A stretch of 64,000 nt of DNA from Pipra filicauda (Eukaryota; Chordata; Aves; Passeriformes; Pipridae). The position numbers and the translations under genes were made by a program. A model generated the notes under the pieces. The model was not told the DNA's origin. It searched no databases and saw nothing but the letters and a program-made list of their open reading frames with translations. The DNA lies in NCBI RefSeq assembly GCF_003945595.2, contig NW_024104096.1, forward strand, positions 3,529,501 through 3,593,500. Reading direction: 5' to 3'. Below, piece after piece: positions 24,301 to 37,827 of the stretch (within the stretch, counting starts at the first letter, position 1; the number at the start of each line of letters is the position of its first letter).

Positions 24301-27300
24301 ATGATGTTCCATTGTTTCAAGAATCTTGTGAAAGATTTCTCCTGAAAGCATCTCTTACATTGGCTCATTTGGCAGAGAAGTTGAATACCTGAAGGTTGTT
24401 ATTACCTTGTGTTTTTAGTTCTGTCTCTAGAAGTCAATTTAGCTTATCTCAAGGTCTGAACATAGAACATTCTTGAAACTGTCGAGTCAAATTGCATCAT
24501 CTGACTGCCAGTAAATTATAATAACTTCAGTGTTTGCTCACAAAAACTTAAGGTAATAATAACTGTCTTAAGAAGATCCTCTCAGTACTAATGTGCCTAA
24601 AAATTTGGTAGTATTCCTGACAACATAAATAGATCTTTCTACAGCCCTAATGATTTCTCCTAGTGCATTTATTTAAATGTGTAGTTTAAATGAATGAAAG
24701 ATTTTAGTTGAACTCCATTTAAGAAAGGCTATTTGAAAAATCTACTTGTGGAATGACAGTGTTGCATGACGAGCTGTGATGTTTTCAGGGTAGATGGAGC
24801 TTGAGCAATGATTATAGAGGAGCTTGTAACTGCTAATTTACCTGTAAAATAGGATGTAAGATGCTCATGAATAGGAAACACTCCAGTCTTTATTGTGTGT
24901 TTCCACTTTCTTAAATTCTTGTTTAGTAATAAACTGCAAATCATTAATTCATTTTTTATTTTTTCCATTCTTCAGAAAACTTGATATAATGCATGTGAGT
25001 AGAGCATGTCTGGTTCATGAATTAATTGTATTGTTTAGAATAACCGTGAAACACAACAGACTCGCTCACAGAGCTTATCTGGATTTTCCCTTCATTCACA
25101 ACAAAAATTTGTTTAACAAAACTTTGGGACTTGCATTACAAGACAAATGATGAAATACTGGGTTCCATTTGCCTCCTCAATGCAAACAAGGAGCTTTAAG
25201 TGAAAGAGCTCTGTGAATTAAATAAGTGTCTCTGTTTTTAATTAGGCAATAATATTAGATGAAAAGACCCTTGCTGAAGATGTCTTTCATGGAAAAAGCT
25301 GACTCTTTTCACTAGAAAACTGAAATCAATCCAAAACTATATGGTAAACTTTCTGTTTGAAAGTGGTACTTGCTGTTTGTACTGAGAAACTTTTCATATT
25401 GGACTTTCCTGATTATACAATCACAAGATTGATTTTTATTTAGGATACGGTAGATAAAAATTGTGATTTATGTTCCGGGTATAGTTTTAAGCATTCTTTT
25501 TAATTACAGGTTACTAAGATGTGATTTTAATACTGTTTTCCATTCTCATCCTGCTTCTCCACACCAAAATTTCCAACAGCATAGTGCAAATTGGAGGGTT
25601 TTCTTCTATAATATAGTGAAACAGTTTGGTCAGTTGTGATTTGAGGAATAGAAAAGCCTAGTCAAAAATGAAGAATTATTTATCACAGCCTTAGTTTTTT
25701 TTACTCTAACTGAAATTGATTTGTCATCTCTTAGAAAAGACTCTTTAGTGATAGCATTTTTGAAGTGGTTGAAATACCTCCTGCTTTTTTAAAACTTCAG
25801 TTTCTAAAAAATTAGATATTTAAGTAGATGATAATGCTCATTACTACTTGATTAGTTTTGCTTTGTTCAGGTCAGGCAATATGCAATCTCTAGTTTTTCT
25901 TCCCAAATTATGTTAAGATGAGAGAGATTCTGTCCTGTGGCAATGGATCCCACTAATCCATCGTACTGTCCTTTGTTTGGAAATTAAATACTAATTGTTT
26001 CTTTTAAATACTAACACTTCTCTTTAATAACTTGCTGTTTCATCAGTCTGTTCCTGAACAGTGTGCCAGTACCAATCAGTGTTCCAGGTTGTATCTGGAT
26101 GTAAGTGTATCCTAAGTCAGGAGGTGCTTATGCCTCCGATGATCCCTGATACTGTGGCTTGTGCTCTGCGGCACAGAACCACGGCCAGGCCTGCTCTGTG
26201 CTTTGCCTTGTCCTGTCCTGTTCATTCTGGAGTGTTGCATTTGTGGTCTCTGCTGTAGCCACAGGGAGAGGGTGGAGGCAGCCTGCCTTCCTCTTAATGA
26301 CTAGTGTTCTTGTTTTTCCCTGAGTCAAGAGCTGGAGAAGGGTAAAAGCACTCTTTGAGTGTTTTACTTTATTTTTGTCAGGGCAGAACCTTCAGTACTC
26401 CAAGTCACTGGAAATCTGGTTGTGTTGTAGATTCAGGATGTTATGAAGCCTGCAGTTCCCTAATAAGTTCAGATTAAATGCAGAGCTGGGACAAAGACTT
26501 TTTTCATTTCACAAACCCTTGATTCCTCTTTTTAATAAGATAATAGAATATTTCAGTGAAAGTGTTGTGTTAACATAACAATTTTCTTCATTTTTAAGTT
26601 CTACTTTAAACTTGTATGTCACATGAATACTAGGGAGCAATGGCTAAACAGTTTTTGGTGATTATTTTTCCAGCTTGCTTCAGTCATTTTTTTCCTTGTA
26701 TTTTTTCCCTTGTTGTGATGTGACAGCAAAAATGATTAAGTTTCAATGCAAGAATCTGAGGTGCACGTGACAGAGCATTAAGGGGAGCATACAACTGCCT
26801 AATATACAGTCATAAACTTATCAGCTGTAACAAGTGAACAACAGCAAGAAGTTATAGAAATACAAATATTACCATGAACATTTTTTCAATCCTTGTATTG
26901 TTGAGGCTATTTTTTTCTTTGGTGTTGAGGCTGGATTTTATTATTTTTAAACAACAGGTGCTTCCCACTAGTAGGAAGATATGTGATAAAGATTGCTGTA
27001 AAATTAGACTATCACTCTAGTCTGGAAGTGTACAGTAAGCTTCCTTCAGGAGAAGTGAAACTATGACCAAATTCACTTCCAGACCACTCCAAGTAAAGGT
27101 GGCATGCAGTCTCAACTAGGAATATTAAGTTCAACCGAGTGTCCGACATGGCTTCAAGCTAGCATGCCATATCTGTTCTTTTTCAAGACAAGAACTGCAG
27201 TTACAACTGTAAATCTTTCAATTTCTAATGTTAATATTTCCCTGGATTTCCAGCAGAAGAGGCAAAGTGTCCCAGAAACTCACATCTCTTGACAACTTAT

Positions 27301-27396
27301 TTTGTACAGTTATTGTGCAGAAAAGAGATCGAAGAACTTTCTCCAAATCTGATTGCTGTAACTTCATTTTTCAAGAGTGTGTTCCAGTGTATTTCA

Positions 27397-27475
27397 CTGA
27401 ATCACGGAATACGCTGAGGTAGAAGGGACCCACAAGGATCATCAAGTCCAACTCCTATTTCATGAAGCTGTTTTG
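27397..27475 (-). mobile_element. CR1-type LINE 3' remnant
   Basis: The segment has GAATCACGGAAT, GCTGAGGTAGAAGGGACC, then CACAAGGATCATCAAGTCC and AACTCC. This is the order of the common avian repeat GAATCACAGAAT-GCTGAGGTTGGAAGGGACC-AAGGATCAT-GAGTCCAAC, read as the antisense of a CR1 3' end. Similarity fades after about 80 bases; no reading frame remains. Confidence 0.65.
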
Positions 27476-30400
27476 AAATGTGCTTATGCTGTTATGTGCA
27501 GCAGTACTAAACTGAAGTACTAAACAGAACACAATCATTACTTGGTCTACATTAGTTAAAGCATTTGGATGTGTATCTTGATTAGACATGGTTTCAGTTT
27601 CAATGTTTGTGGTATTTTTAATCTAGATTGCAATTCCACAAGCTCGAAGTCGTTGGAAATCACATTTTGGAGGATTGTGGGCTGGGAATTAGCTGTCTTC
27701 ACTTAAAAGTTTGCCTGTGAAAAATTCCTGACTTCTTTCTTGAGGACCTTTTGTGCTAGGGACGTGGCTAGCATAAACGAGCCAAGGCAAACTGTAGAAC
27801 TGTATGAACAGATCCTACCATTCAAATACCAAGTTAAGTAAGATGACTAAGTTGCTTTAGTGAATGCTAGCTTTTTATTGTTTTGAAATCACCAACTACA
27901 AATTCCTGTTTGAGCAAGGAACACCTAAGGTGTTGTTTTCAACAGAAGGGCTATCAAGTTCTGGATGTAATTCTACAACCAGTCCTGAGACAAAACTGTT
28001 ACTCAGCTGGAGCAAGAAGCTCTTCTGGGCTGTCCAAATACCTCAGTCTTTTTTTGCTTTGCCAGTCACTGGGATGTCTGGGCTTGATGTTGCAGCTACC
28101 ACTGTGGATGAAGAATTAAGATACAAAACAGTGGCTATATCTAGAGGCAAAAGGGAGGAACAGATTTTCCCAGAAGCAGTAATTGCAGGCCTTGATGTAT
28201 CTGATCCTCCAGTGGTAGCAGAGAATGAGTTTATCTCTCTCTCAAGAGCACTTCCCTAAATTTCCGTCTCGGTATTACTCATTCATTTTTTAAATTAAAT
28301 TTTCAGTGCAGTAAAAAAGCCTTCTCTGCCATTTTCCATGTGCTACCTTTTTCCAATAAACCTAATGACTTTAATGGCTTGCATAAGTTTTAACAGCGTG
28401 GCTGAAATTTCGCAGTAGCTGTAACACTTGTCTTTAGCTTGCTGTTTGCTCTAATCAGTGTTAAAAATAATTTGTATAGAAGTCAAATTAAGGTATATGA
28501 ATTCCCTGACAATTCTCTGTTTAAGTTTCTGTTAGCTGGGCCGGCCTGTAACAGATCTTCAGGTGCAGAGACAGGTGATGGAAGAGATGTAGCTTTTAGG
28601 CAGCACTGAGACTCATTTAGGTTGAAGTGATAGTATTGGAATTAGTACTTCAGCCTAGCCTGTCACAAACAGAAAGACACAGATAAAGCTGTATAACAGG
28701 AAAATGGAATAAATCTTAAACTATATTTTTTAAATAAATAAGAAAGGTTTTAACTGATACATAAGATTTGCTGTTAGTTTTCTCATAATTTCTAAGTGGA
28801 GCAATACATTTTCCATTAAATGTGATACACCAGTCTTTTTTCCGTGTTTCCCTATAAATGATGAAAAGGTCAATTCTTAGCATTTTGGAGACAAAATATT
28901 TAACATCAATCCAGATTCAATATCTGGGCTGATTTTGTGGTTTGTGACGTCTTCACTGGGGAATAAATGTCTTGCTGTGTCTTAATTGATTTTTATTGAT
29001 GTGACATTTATTTCTTTGTACTAGAGATGCTAAAATAATTGTATTTTAGAGGTTCTGTTTTCATTTGTTCTTTTGGAGATAGAGATAAAACAGATCTAGT
29101 ATGGGAACAGGGTTGTAATTCAGTTTTGAAATGTACTGCATGTTGATGGAGCCCAACACTGTTGTTTTATGTTTGCAACAGTGTAATGTTACTGCCTTTG
29201 TTAGTGTGTCCAAAGCATAAACCTGTATTTTACTGTAGAACTAGAGCCTATTGAGTTGACACCTGACACCTGAGGCATATTGCTTTACAAGTCTGCCTTC
29301 TCCTGAGATGATAAGGGGTTAGTTTTCAAGCGAAAAGAAGCTCAACTGGGGAGCTGGCAGAGCTATTCATATGTGGCATACAGGGAGTCTTTATTTAGCA
29401 AAGATCAGTAAAATGATATATAAATCTAGGCAGGAGAATCTGAGGGTCACACCCACAGCCACACTACTGTGCCTTCCCTGAATTACATTCTGTTACAATT
29501 TGGATCTCAAAGCAGAGCTCCTAATGCAGCAGGGGAGATATCTGGGGATTTTTTGTCCCAGTGGTGACAGGATCTGTTGTGGAACTGGTATGAGTTGATC
29601 TGAACAATAAATTTTCAAGTGATAATAGCAAGTAGGGAAAGAACAGGATCCCTTTAGTTTGGATTGTACATGTTACTTTTGTTGGGTTTTTTTGGTAAGT
29701 TTCTATGCAAATGAAACTTAAACACATAATTGTGAAAGCTGGTTTGTGTTTATTAATCAAAATGAATTGAACTACAAGCTGGTGTTTATTTCTGGTTGAA
29801 GAGAATAGGTATGTAAAGGTTCGATGATAATTTCAGAACAGAAACAGTACAAAAGGAGTGGTACAATGAAAGAAATGGCTTAAGTATTTAAGGCTCAAAG
29901 GAGTAATATTAATGGAGTATGTTGGAGTTCGGTCTGTGGGGAGAACTACCTTTAGTTCTGCACAAATTGAATTAATATTTTATCCCTTGGTAAAGCTACT
30001 AAAGGTCAACAAAGTGTATTTCTACTGTAGAATTCAGAGTACCAATTTAAAAAAAAAGTACAGTGTGTGTACAGTTTTTAAAAAGGTGCTTATAGCCAGA
30101 TATTTAAAAAATTATTACTGAAGAAAACGTTCTTCTCTGTCTGTATACGGGAAGTGTTTAGCTGTCTTAAATTTTTAGCTCACTAGTTTGTGGTTAGAAA
30201 ACTGTTTTGACAAGGCCACTACTATATACTTAAGTCCAGAGCGATAGGGCTGCCCCTATTAAATGATCATAGTTTTTTGCAGTCTGGTGATTAACAGGCT
30301 TTGAACTTTCCGGGCTTTCTTAATCCCTTTTAATCATTTAAACCTATTATTGTTTTGACTTCAATTTCAAAAGCCCTTTAAATCTGTCTTACAATATTAG

Positions 30401-33400
30401 TAGCTGATTAAAGTCCTGATTTCCAACCATATTATCAGTGGGGCGTCTTATCTTATTACACTGAATAATTTAGAAACAACTGGGAAAAAATTGATCAAAG
30501 GGGAAAGAAAAAACATCAGGAAAACTATACCTCGTAATTTTTGTTGGCAGCTCAGGTTGAGTTAATTGCAGTTTATGACACCTCGTTTCTCCCCTCTCCA
30601 AGTTTCTACTCTGTGAGATGCCTTTACCCCGCCCATGTTTTTATTCTTTTTCCTTACCTACTCGGCTTTGCATCTGTCTGTATTTTGAAGTTGCTGTGTT
30701 TGAATGGGTTGTTCTTACTGTCTGCTAGAGTGTCCTGTTGGCATGACATACCATTGCCAGTGTGCTGTCATCTCTGGATTTCAGCAGTAGCTACTGGACT
30801 TAACTCCACTTAACTCACTTAACATCACTCAGGGATGTGTGGCATAGTGTTGGCATAGTCTTGCAAGCAGTGATCTGTGTTGAAGTCCATCTGAATTGAG
30901 CATTCTCTCACAGATCTAATAATTTCCCAAACGAATGTCTGAAAGGCAGTTCCCTCTTTTATTGGTATGAGTGGACCATTGCAAAACTGCAAAACTTAGG
31001 TTTTTCTGGAAGCAGGCTTTCTTTGGGGTTGTATTGCTATCATAGAGTCCCTCTTTAATCTTTTAGTTTTTCAAGGATGACAATCTGGACTTGCCTTTTA
31101 GATTTGTCAACAAAGCGGTATCTACTCAATAAAGAATTTTTCTAAAATGGTCTAACCTGTTTCAAGGTCATCCTCAAGTAGCAGTGAATAATGATCAGCT
31201 GTCACTAAACCCAGAAATTAATGTAGAAGAGGTCTCTGTATTGCTGTCAGCTTCAGGCCAAGAAGGAATGTAAAAAGGTAGGGAGGACCAGCTACCCTGC
31301 TATGGAATAGGAGAGAGGCTAAAGGCAGGGAGAAATTTTGAAGGAATGAGGAATGTGGTTCATTTCAAATGGTGAAACTGGGAGATTATAGCAAAGCAAT
31401 AAAGGAATTTAAAGAAAAAATGAAAAAACAACCGTATTAAACTGGTGGAGTAAAAACAGTGCAGGTTAGGCAAGACACTAAGACTTTTAGAATATGAATC
31501 AGTCCTCTACTGTCTGGTTTGTTTTTTTAATGGAGGGGAAAAAACATGTCTTTCAACAAGGGTCCTTGTATGTGCCAGTTACACAGAACTTTAATTTTGG
31601 GTTAGCTGGTTTCATCTGGTCCATGACAGATTTTACAGCTGAGTTTATACACAAGGTAAGGTCTGGGTTGTGGTTTTTTGTTTTCGTCTGGATTTAGAAA
31701 ATGCACAGCCTCTAGAATCTGGCTTAGCAAGCTCAAAGTAATGATCCAAACAAATACAAGTCACGGTACTCACACTTCGTATTTGTGTACGTGGGAAAGA
31801 TTACTGGGCTCATGGGAAGAGTAAAGCTACACTAGACTTAACTGAAATTTCTAAGTAGCTGTAGCCTGGTCAGAATTGCAGAAATACTGCCTTGCTTTAA
31901 GTAGTATTTTACTACCATAGGAAAAGCAGTTTACTTACTGCCTTTTGATCTCTCTGTAGATCAAGTCAAGAGAAATGGAGTTAGCACTTAGGGCAGCATT
32001 ACTTATTCTTACTCTGTCTGATAAATTGCAGATGGAAGTTGAGAAGCAGACTGACCCTCTATACCTATCCTCCATAAATCTGATGTGTTAGAAATATTTT
32101 GTGAGCTTCTGCTGGGCTTGCTGTGTGCATTGGCCTGTAAAAGCTCATGAGGATGCACTGTTGTAGCAGGTTCACACATGGCTGTGTTCCTGACCTGAAA
32201 GATCTCGTAGGATGTGTTAACTGCTTTTGGTAGAAATCCATCAATATAGTCTGAAAAGGGACATGTGAGCACCAATGCCCTTACAGGATGGTCGTCCTAG
32301 TTTTGGCAAGATTAATAATTAAGAAAAAACAAAAGTGAAAGGACTGTGTTTCTTTTTTTCAGGCCAGTGAAAGTAGCCTTAACTTCACTTGAAAGTTGAA
32401 GCGTCATAATTGCTGGATCATTTTTATAGAAACTACTTTAGATCAATCTGAAATAAGACTACAGTGAAATCTTTAAGGTTTCTTAATGGCTTTGTTGAAA
32501 ATTTATGAAGAAATACTTCTGCAGAGCTCTGTCTTAAAGGATTTCTTCTTTTATTGATGAAGCATAGCCTAGTATAGCATAAAATCTACTTGGCTTGTCC
32601 AGTTAACGCAACCAACACGCTTTAGGTGTCTGACAGAGAAATCGCACTCTGTTCCTTTTTCTGATGACTGTTCTGCAAAGTTCAAAGAACACGTTGGAAA
32701 TCTGCCCTTTTATACATTCAATTTTTAATCAATCTGGGGAATTCTTAAGGCAGTAAGTGCAGCAAGCCACGTCAAGTACAATAAGCTTATGGAACAGCAA
32801 AGCCCAAGTGCATTGAAAGGTGAGCAGGGTTAGTCAGAGCCACGTACATGTACAGAGTCATGTGGCAAGAAGTTTGTATTTATTTATGCATCAAGCAAGG
32901 CAGCAGAACGTCTGTGCAGATACATGTTTAGAGCATTCCTAGAGTGCTTTACTGTCCCAGCTTTGTATTATGGGAATAGTTTTAATATTTTTTTTTATGC
33001 TGACATGGATGGTTATTGCAGGAAAATACTTTTATCTCTAGTGTCGTGTTCTTCACAATTATTGTTGAAAATAGTGATGAAAATATTACTCTGATATGTA
33101 TACAATTTTTTGTGCCTCTTTGTGGGTAGTCTGCATGATGGAGATTTTTGTCTTGGCTCTTCTGGCCCAAGCAGAGTGTATATGTCTGTGCTAATTTTCA
33201 TTTTGATATCTGTGAAATTATTACCTATTGTTTCTGTGTAAGTTTTTGCTTAGATTGGTGGAATCAAGAAATTTTGAAAGGTGATTTTATTTGAAGATGT
33301 ATTGCTATTTTTAAACCTGTTAGCTCATTATTAGTTTTTATTTTGGGCCCTAGGACAGGTGAGTTTTACCAGCTTTTCAGGAACTTCTTGATATAGCAGA

Positions 33401-36400
33401 TCTAAACTTGATGCATGTTTGAGTTTATCACCAGTACATATTTAGTGTAGGCTGTGTTTTCTTTTTAATTCGGGTAAGGCACTGTAAAACTGGATGCTGC
33501 CTGAAGAGAGCTGTGCCTTATGGCTGTTTGTTACATTAAAAGCATTATTGTAAAAATGTTGACTACTGTCCAAGTACATTAATTTTCATACTCTGTCGTA
33601 TTAGGAGCTGGGAAATAAAAAAGCATTGAGTTATAGGGTTACAATTTCACAAGAATCTTTAAAATCCATTGCACAAGTCAGAGTTGAACTTGGAAGTTCT
33701 AGTATGCTTAAAAAAGAAAAGCAGACATTTAATAAAATTTTATATTTCTTCAAAATTTGAAATTGAGATGATAAACTTGCAGGTGAATGCTGGGCAAGTC
33801 ATGTACATGAAGGGGAGTATGCCACCTTTAGATTTTTTTGTCTGTAGTGTTATAACCAAATAGAATGTGTCGGTCAGTTGTACTTCTAGCTGTTAGAGTA
33901 AAACTCTTCCAAGTGGCTTTGGCATTTTTTTCAGAGTATAGTTAGCTGTACTTACAGCCAGATTTCCTCAACATCATTCCAATTCTGTGTATCAGTTCTT
34001 AGAATGTCTCCAGTAATATTTTAGTCTGGGTCTATGCTACTTTAATTCCAGGGTTGTGGAAAGGGAAAATTTTTGGTATTAATGTAGTTATGAATTAATA
34101 ATTAGTTAGGCCTTTGGTTCTTGGTGAGATGTATGGGGCTTAGACTGCTCATTTGCCCTGGTAAGTTAAATTCCTAAACATGCCTTTTCGTAACTAGGTT
34201 GGAAAGAATACTGTTTAAAAAAATTATCTCCGCGCTGAAAAAAGTAACATAAAACAGTGTGAAAGTTGTAATTTTAACTGTGATTAGAGGATGTGTGGTA
34301 AATATAAGATCTCTGTTAGGGCCTAACTGCAGCTGGGGCACTTAAGTTTTGATTAGAACAGGGTATGTTTGAGTGACCATGGTACGATGACATCTAGAGG
34401 TTAGACCAAGACGTTACCACTTCAGAAATTCCATGTGAACTGAGTTTGGGAAGAAAGCTATTTTCAGCCCTGGAAGTTTTGCCCAAGGTGCAGTCAGCAT
34501 ACTGGGCTGTCAGAAGGCATCAGCTGTGATGCTCCGAGCTGGGTGTGGTGTCGGCACAGCAGCTGCTCCAGCTCCGTGCAGGGAGGCAGCTGTGCAGTGT
34601 GATAATTGCTGGAGTCGCGGCCCTTCTGCCGCCTGTCCTCATGGACAGCTGCCATTCTGCAGGGGGTGTCTGCAGCACTGGCTACTCTTCCAGTAGATTA
34701 AATGTCTGCAAAGGACAAATCAAAGGGCTTAAATGTATCAGTTTTGAAATGGACTGCAGTGTGTTTTGACACTTACCTGTAATCTTGCTGTAGACCCTTG
34801 CATGATTTTCTTCTTAGACCCCCTTTTTTGAAATAGGAGCTTGAGCAGTGCTGAAAAAATTATTAACTTTTTGAAAGTGCATCACAGTTTGGTACTGGAT
34901 AGTTGAAAAGAATAAAAATTATTTAATGTTCTAGGATATGTTGAACTTTGAATTTCACGGAGCAGAAAAAAGTGAAGTTGTGATCCCTTCAGTTCTTCCA
35001 TAGTGTGTTTGCTTCTCTTCTACTTAATAGTTTAATGCCAGCCATGTAAATCTTTAATACACACAACATGTTGTTCAGGTTGCTTAGGTGGTTTTAAATG
35101 TCCTTGTTTTAAATTTTTTGATTGCTTATCTTCAGCTTCAGTTTTGCATTTGGTGTTGTTAACTCCTAAAGTGTTTTTTTTGTAGAGGAGTTCTTCCAAA
35201 GACCCAACTGGTGCTTATCAATCTTGCCTACGAACCACATGTTGGCAAAATATTATGTAAGCTGTTCACTGTGCTAGTTCCACATTTACATTTATTAAAT
35301 AGTTCAGCAGCTGTGTATGGAAATATAATATGCATCTTAATGCATAAAGTACTGATAAAATTTTGAACTCTACAAGCATGTCCCTTTGTGGCAAGTATTC
35401 TTTCACAACTTGCTATCAAAGCGATGTCTTTAGGGGTCAAAGAAGAATATTTTAAAAATGCCATTTTCGTGGTAAGAGAAGGGGGTGATGGTGAAAAAGA
35501 TTAGGTAAGATAAGGTTCACCAAAGGAACTATTCTGCAAACTTTGAGGGTAGCAACTGTGTCCCTCCCAGCCCCTCTGTGGTATGTCAGTAATACACCCG
35601 AAAAGCTCACATCTGTTAAACAGCGTTCCCGTTATGTTACATGATTTCTGTAGTAAGTGACTTATTAGTCTGAGTAAGTAGTGATGGGTTTTATTTGGTT
35701 GGGATTTTTTTCCCCTTTCTAAGTAACTATGGGGGTAAAACTGTCGTTAAAAAAAATAATGAAGTAACAAGAAATGTGGAAGCTTTAAAAAGCTCAAGTG
35801 TATATATATTATTTCTATATCCTCTGTATGCAGTTGAAGCTGAAGTAGTTTGATTTCTGGTGGAGGAAAAGCACGCTGTGTTATTTTTAGTGAAGAATGT
35901 CTGTGACTTTATGTGAGTGTATTTGTTAATGTGGAAAATGATCTCCATTTACAAAATGGATTGCGTGTTAGTGTATCGGTCTATGACAGAGACGTTTTTG
36001 GAACAAATGACCTGATTTCATTTTAAGTAAGATGGCAAGTTTCATAGGTAAATGTAGTGTCCTTTCACTTCTGAAAGATGTTTCTTTTAGAATTTTTTGT
36101 TAGCTCTTTGTTTTTTCTCTGATACCTAAGTATTTGCTATCAGTAAAATGCTTATTAAGACATGACAAATGGAGATACCAGGGAGGTGTAGCAGCATTAT
36201 GAAGAGTCTGGTGTTGGGCTAGACCCTTTTTCGTGAAAGAAAAAGAGCCTGGTACTGTTCATTACAGAAAACATTAATTTGGAAGTAATGTAGGATCATA
36301 ACAGTTAAAAATTGTGGCTTAAAGACTAATAGGATGGTATGAAAAAAACTGGGCGATTGAAGAAATGGCCTGAATCTGTTTGTTATTGAACGGTGTGTTA

Positions 36401-37773
36401 CAGTCCAGTGTGCTTACTGTAAGAGTCAAATGTGAGCCCTGCATTTGGAAGGAGAATGTGGATGAACCGCATTGTATCCTGATTAGAAGTGTCTACGTGA
36501 AGGATTTTGCAGCAAAGTGGATAAATGTGTGGAAGTCAGCTTGATGCTGTGGCAAATAACCTAAGGCAGTCTCTGCATGTGTGTACAGGAAAAATGAGTC
36601 AGTCAGTGTTTGAATGCAGCCAGCACTAATGAGCTTGAGAATGTGTCCAGGGTCGATGCTTGCATTTTAAATGGATGCTAAAAATATGAGTTTCCGAGAG
36701 TATCATTAGAAAATACTGTAAGGAATAGGGAAGGTATATTTTATCTGTTTATTACAAACAAAGATCAATTTGCAAGATAGCTGAGTGTAGTTGGTCGGTG
36801 ACCGGAATCTTTCCGCAGGAGGAATAATTTACAGTTCTGCAGTTGACTGGAGGAAGGATCAAAAACAAAGGGCAAAGGGACAGTGGGAACTTTGTGCAAT
36901 GTGAGCAGTTAGCTGTTTGCAGTTATCCAGTGGACACTTGACTTTTACCTTACATTATGAATGACTATTTTACAAACCAATCAACCAAAAAAACCCACCA
37001 AATACAAGAGAAAAAAAGCAAACCTCGCAGAACACCACAGCAATTCGGTTTGTGGGATATGCTGAGATGGCAGAAGATTTTGCTCTGAGGTAGAACAAAA
37101 GTGAGGTCATTTCTTGAAGGTTTTCTGAAGTGAGTGACAGTGCAGCCTGCAGCATGGCTGGCAGTAGCCTGTGCTGGCAGAAACTGCCTTCCTTTTTCCC
37201 TCTGATCAGGCAGTGTAGGCAACCTGTTCTGTTAAATCCCCTTTTAGGTTGAGCTAGCAAAGAAAGTTTCATTCTCTTAAGAACTCGCTTTCATTGGAAG
37301 TTGCCTGTATGGACTGCAGAAGTTTTCCTCAATAGAACCTGTTTTTAAAGTATATTTTTTTTCTACAGAATTATGTTAGTATTTATTATAATAGTTTTAT
37401 TTGGTATAGAGAGAAACATTACAGACAGATTGACTGTTCACACTGGCGTTTTGTCAGATCCAAATTCTAAGATCAGTGTACCGTTTATGGTATGAAGTGC
37501 AATGGTTTTTGATATATAGTCAACCGAAGTATCCAGTTTGAAGTATCCAGAGTTTGAAGCCACGATACAACCCAAAATTTTGTGTGATGTTAAGTTTAAT
37601 TTGAAAAACATGTAATAAATTTTTTAGAAAACTTTTTAACTGTCTTTGCAACACCTGAGGTATCTGAATCAACAAATGTTGCGTAGTTTAATAATTTAAA
37701 ACTATAAAACTACATTTTCTGGCTATATTCTCGCATGAGTAACTGCTTTGTCTTTTTTTTTTTTCCTCCTAAG

Positions 37774-37827
37774 GTATGGGCTGAAGCCAAACGACCAAAT
37801 TTTGGCAGAGGAGAAGCACAAAGAACT
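37774..37827 (+). CDS. ADK: ADK exon 3: shared exon encoding YGLKPNDQILAEEKHKE
   Basis: This 54-base exon completes the lysine codon from exon 2, encodes YGLKPNDQILAEEKHKE, and ends with CT of a leucine codon before the donor GTAAGC. Remembered human ADK reads YSLKPNDQILAEDKHKEL here, so identity is very high. The acceptor is strong: a long T/C run at about 37750-37770 followed by AAG. The segment belongs to the small lid domain of the PfkB fold. The exon is 18.8 kb downstream of exon 2. The next expected exon, encoding roughly FDELVKKFKVEYHAGG, was looked for in 37828-64000 and not found, so ADK continues beyond the window and the gene is 3'-incomplete here. Confidence 0.98.
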
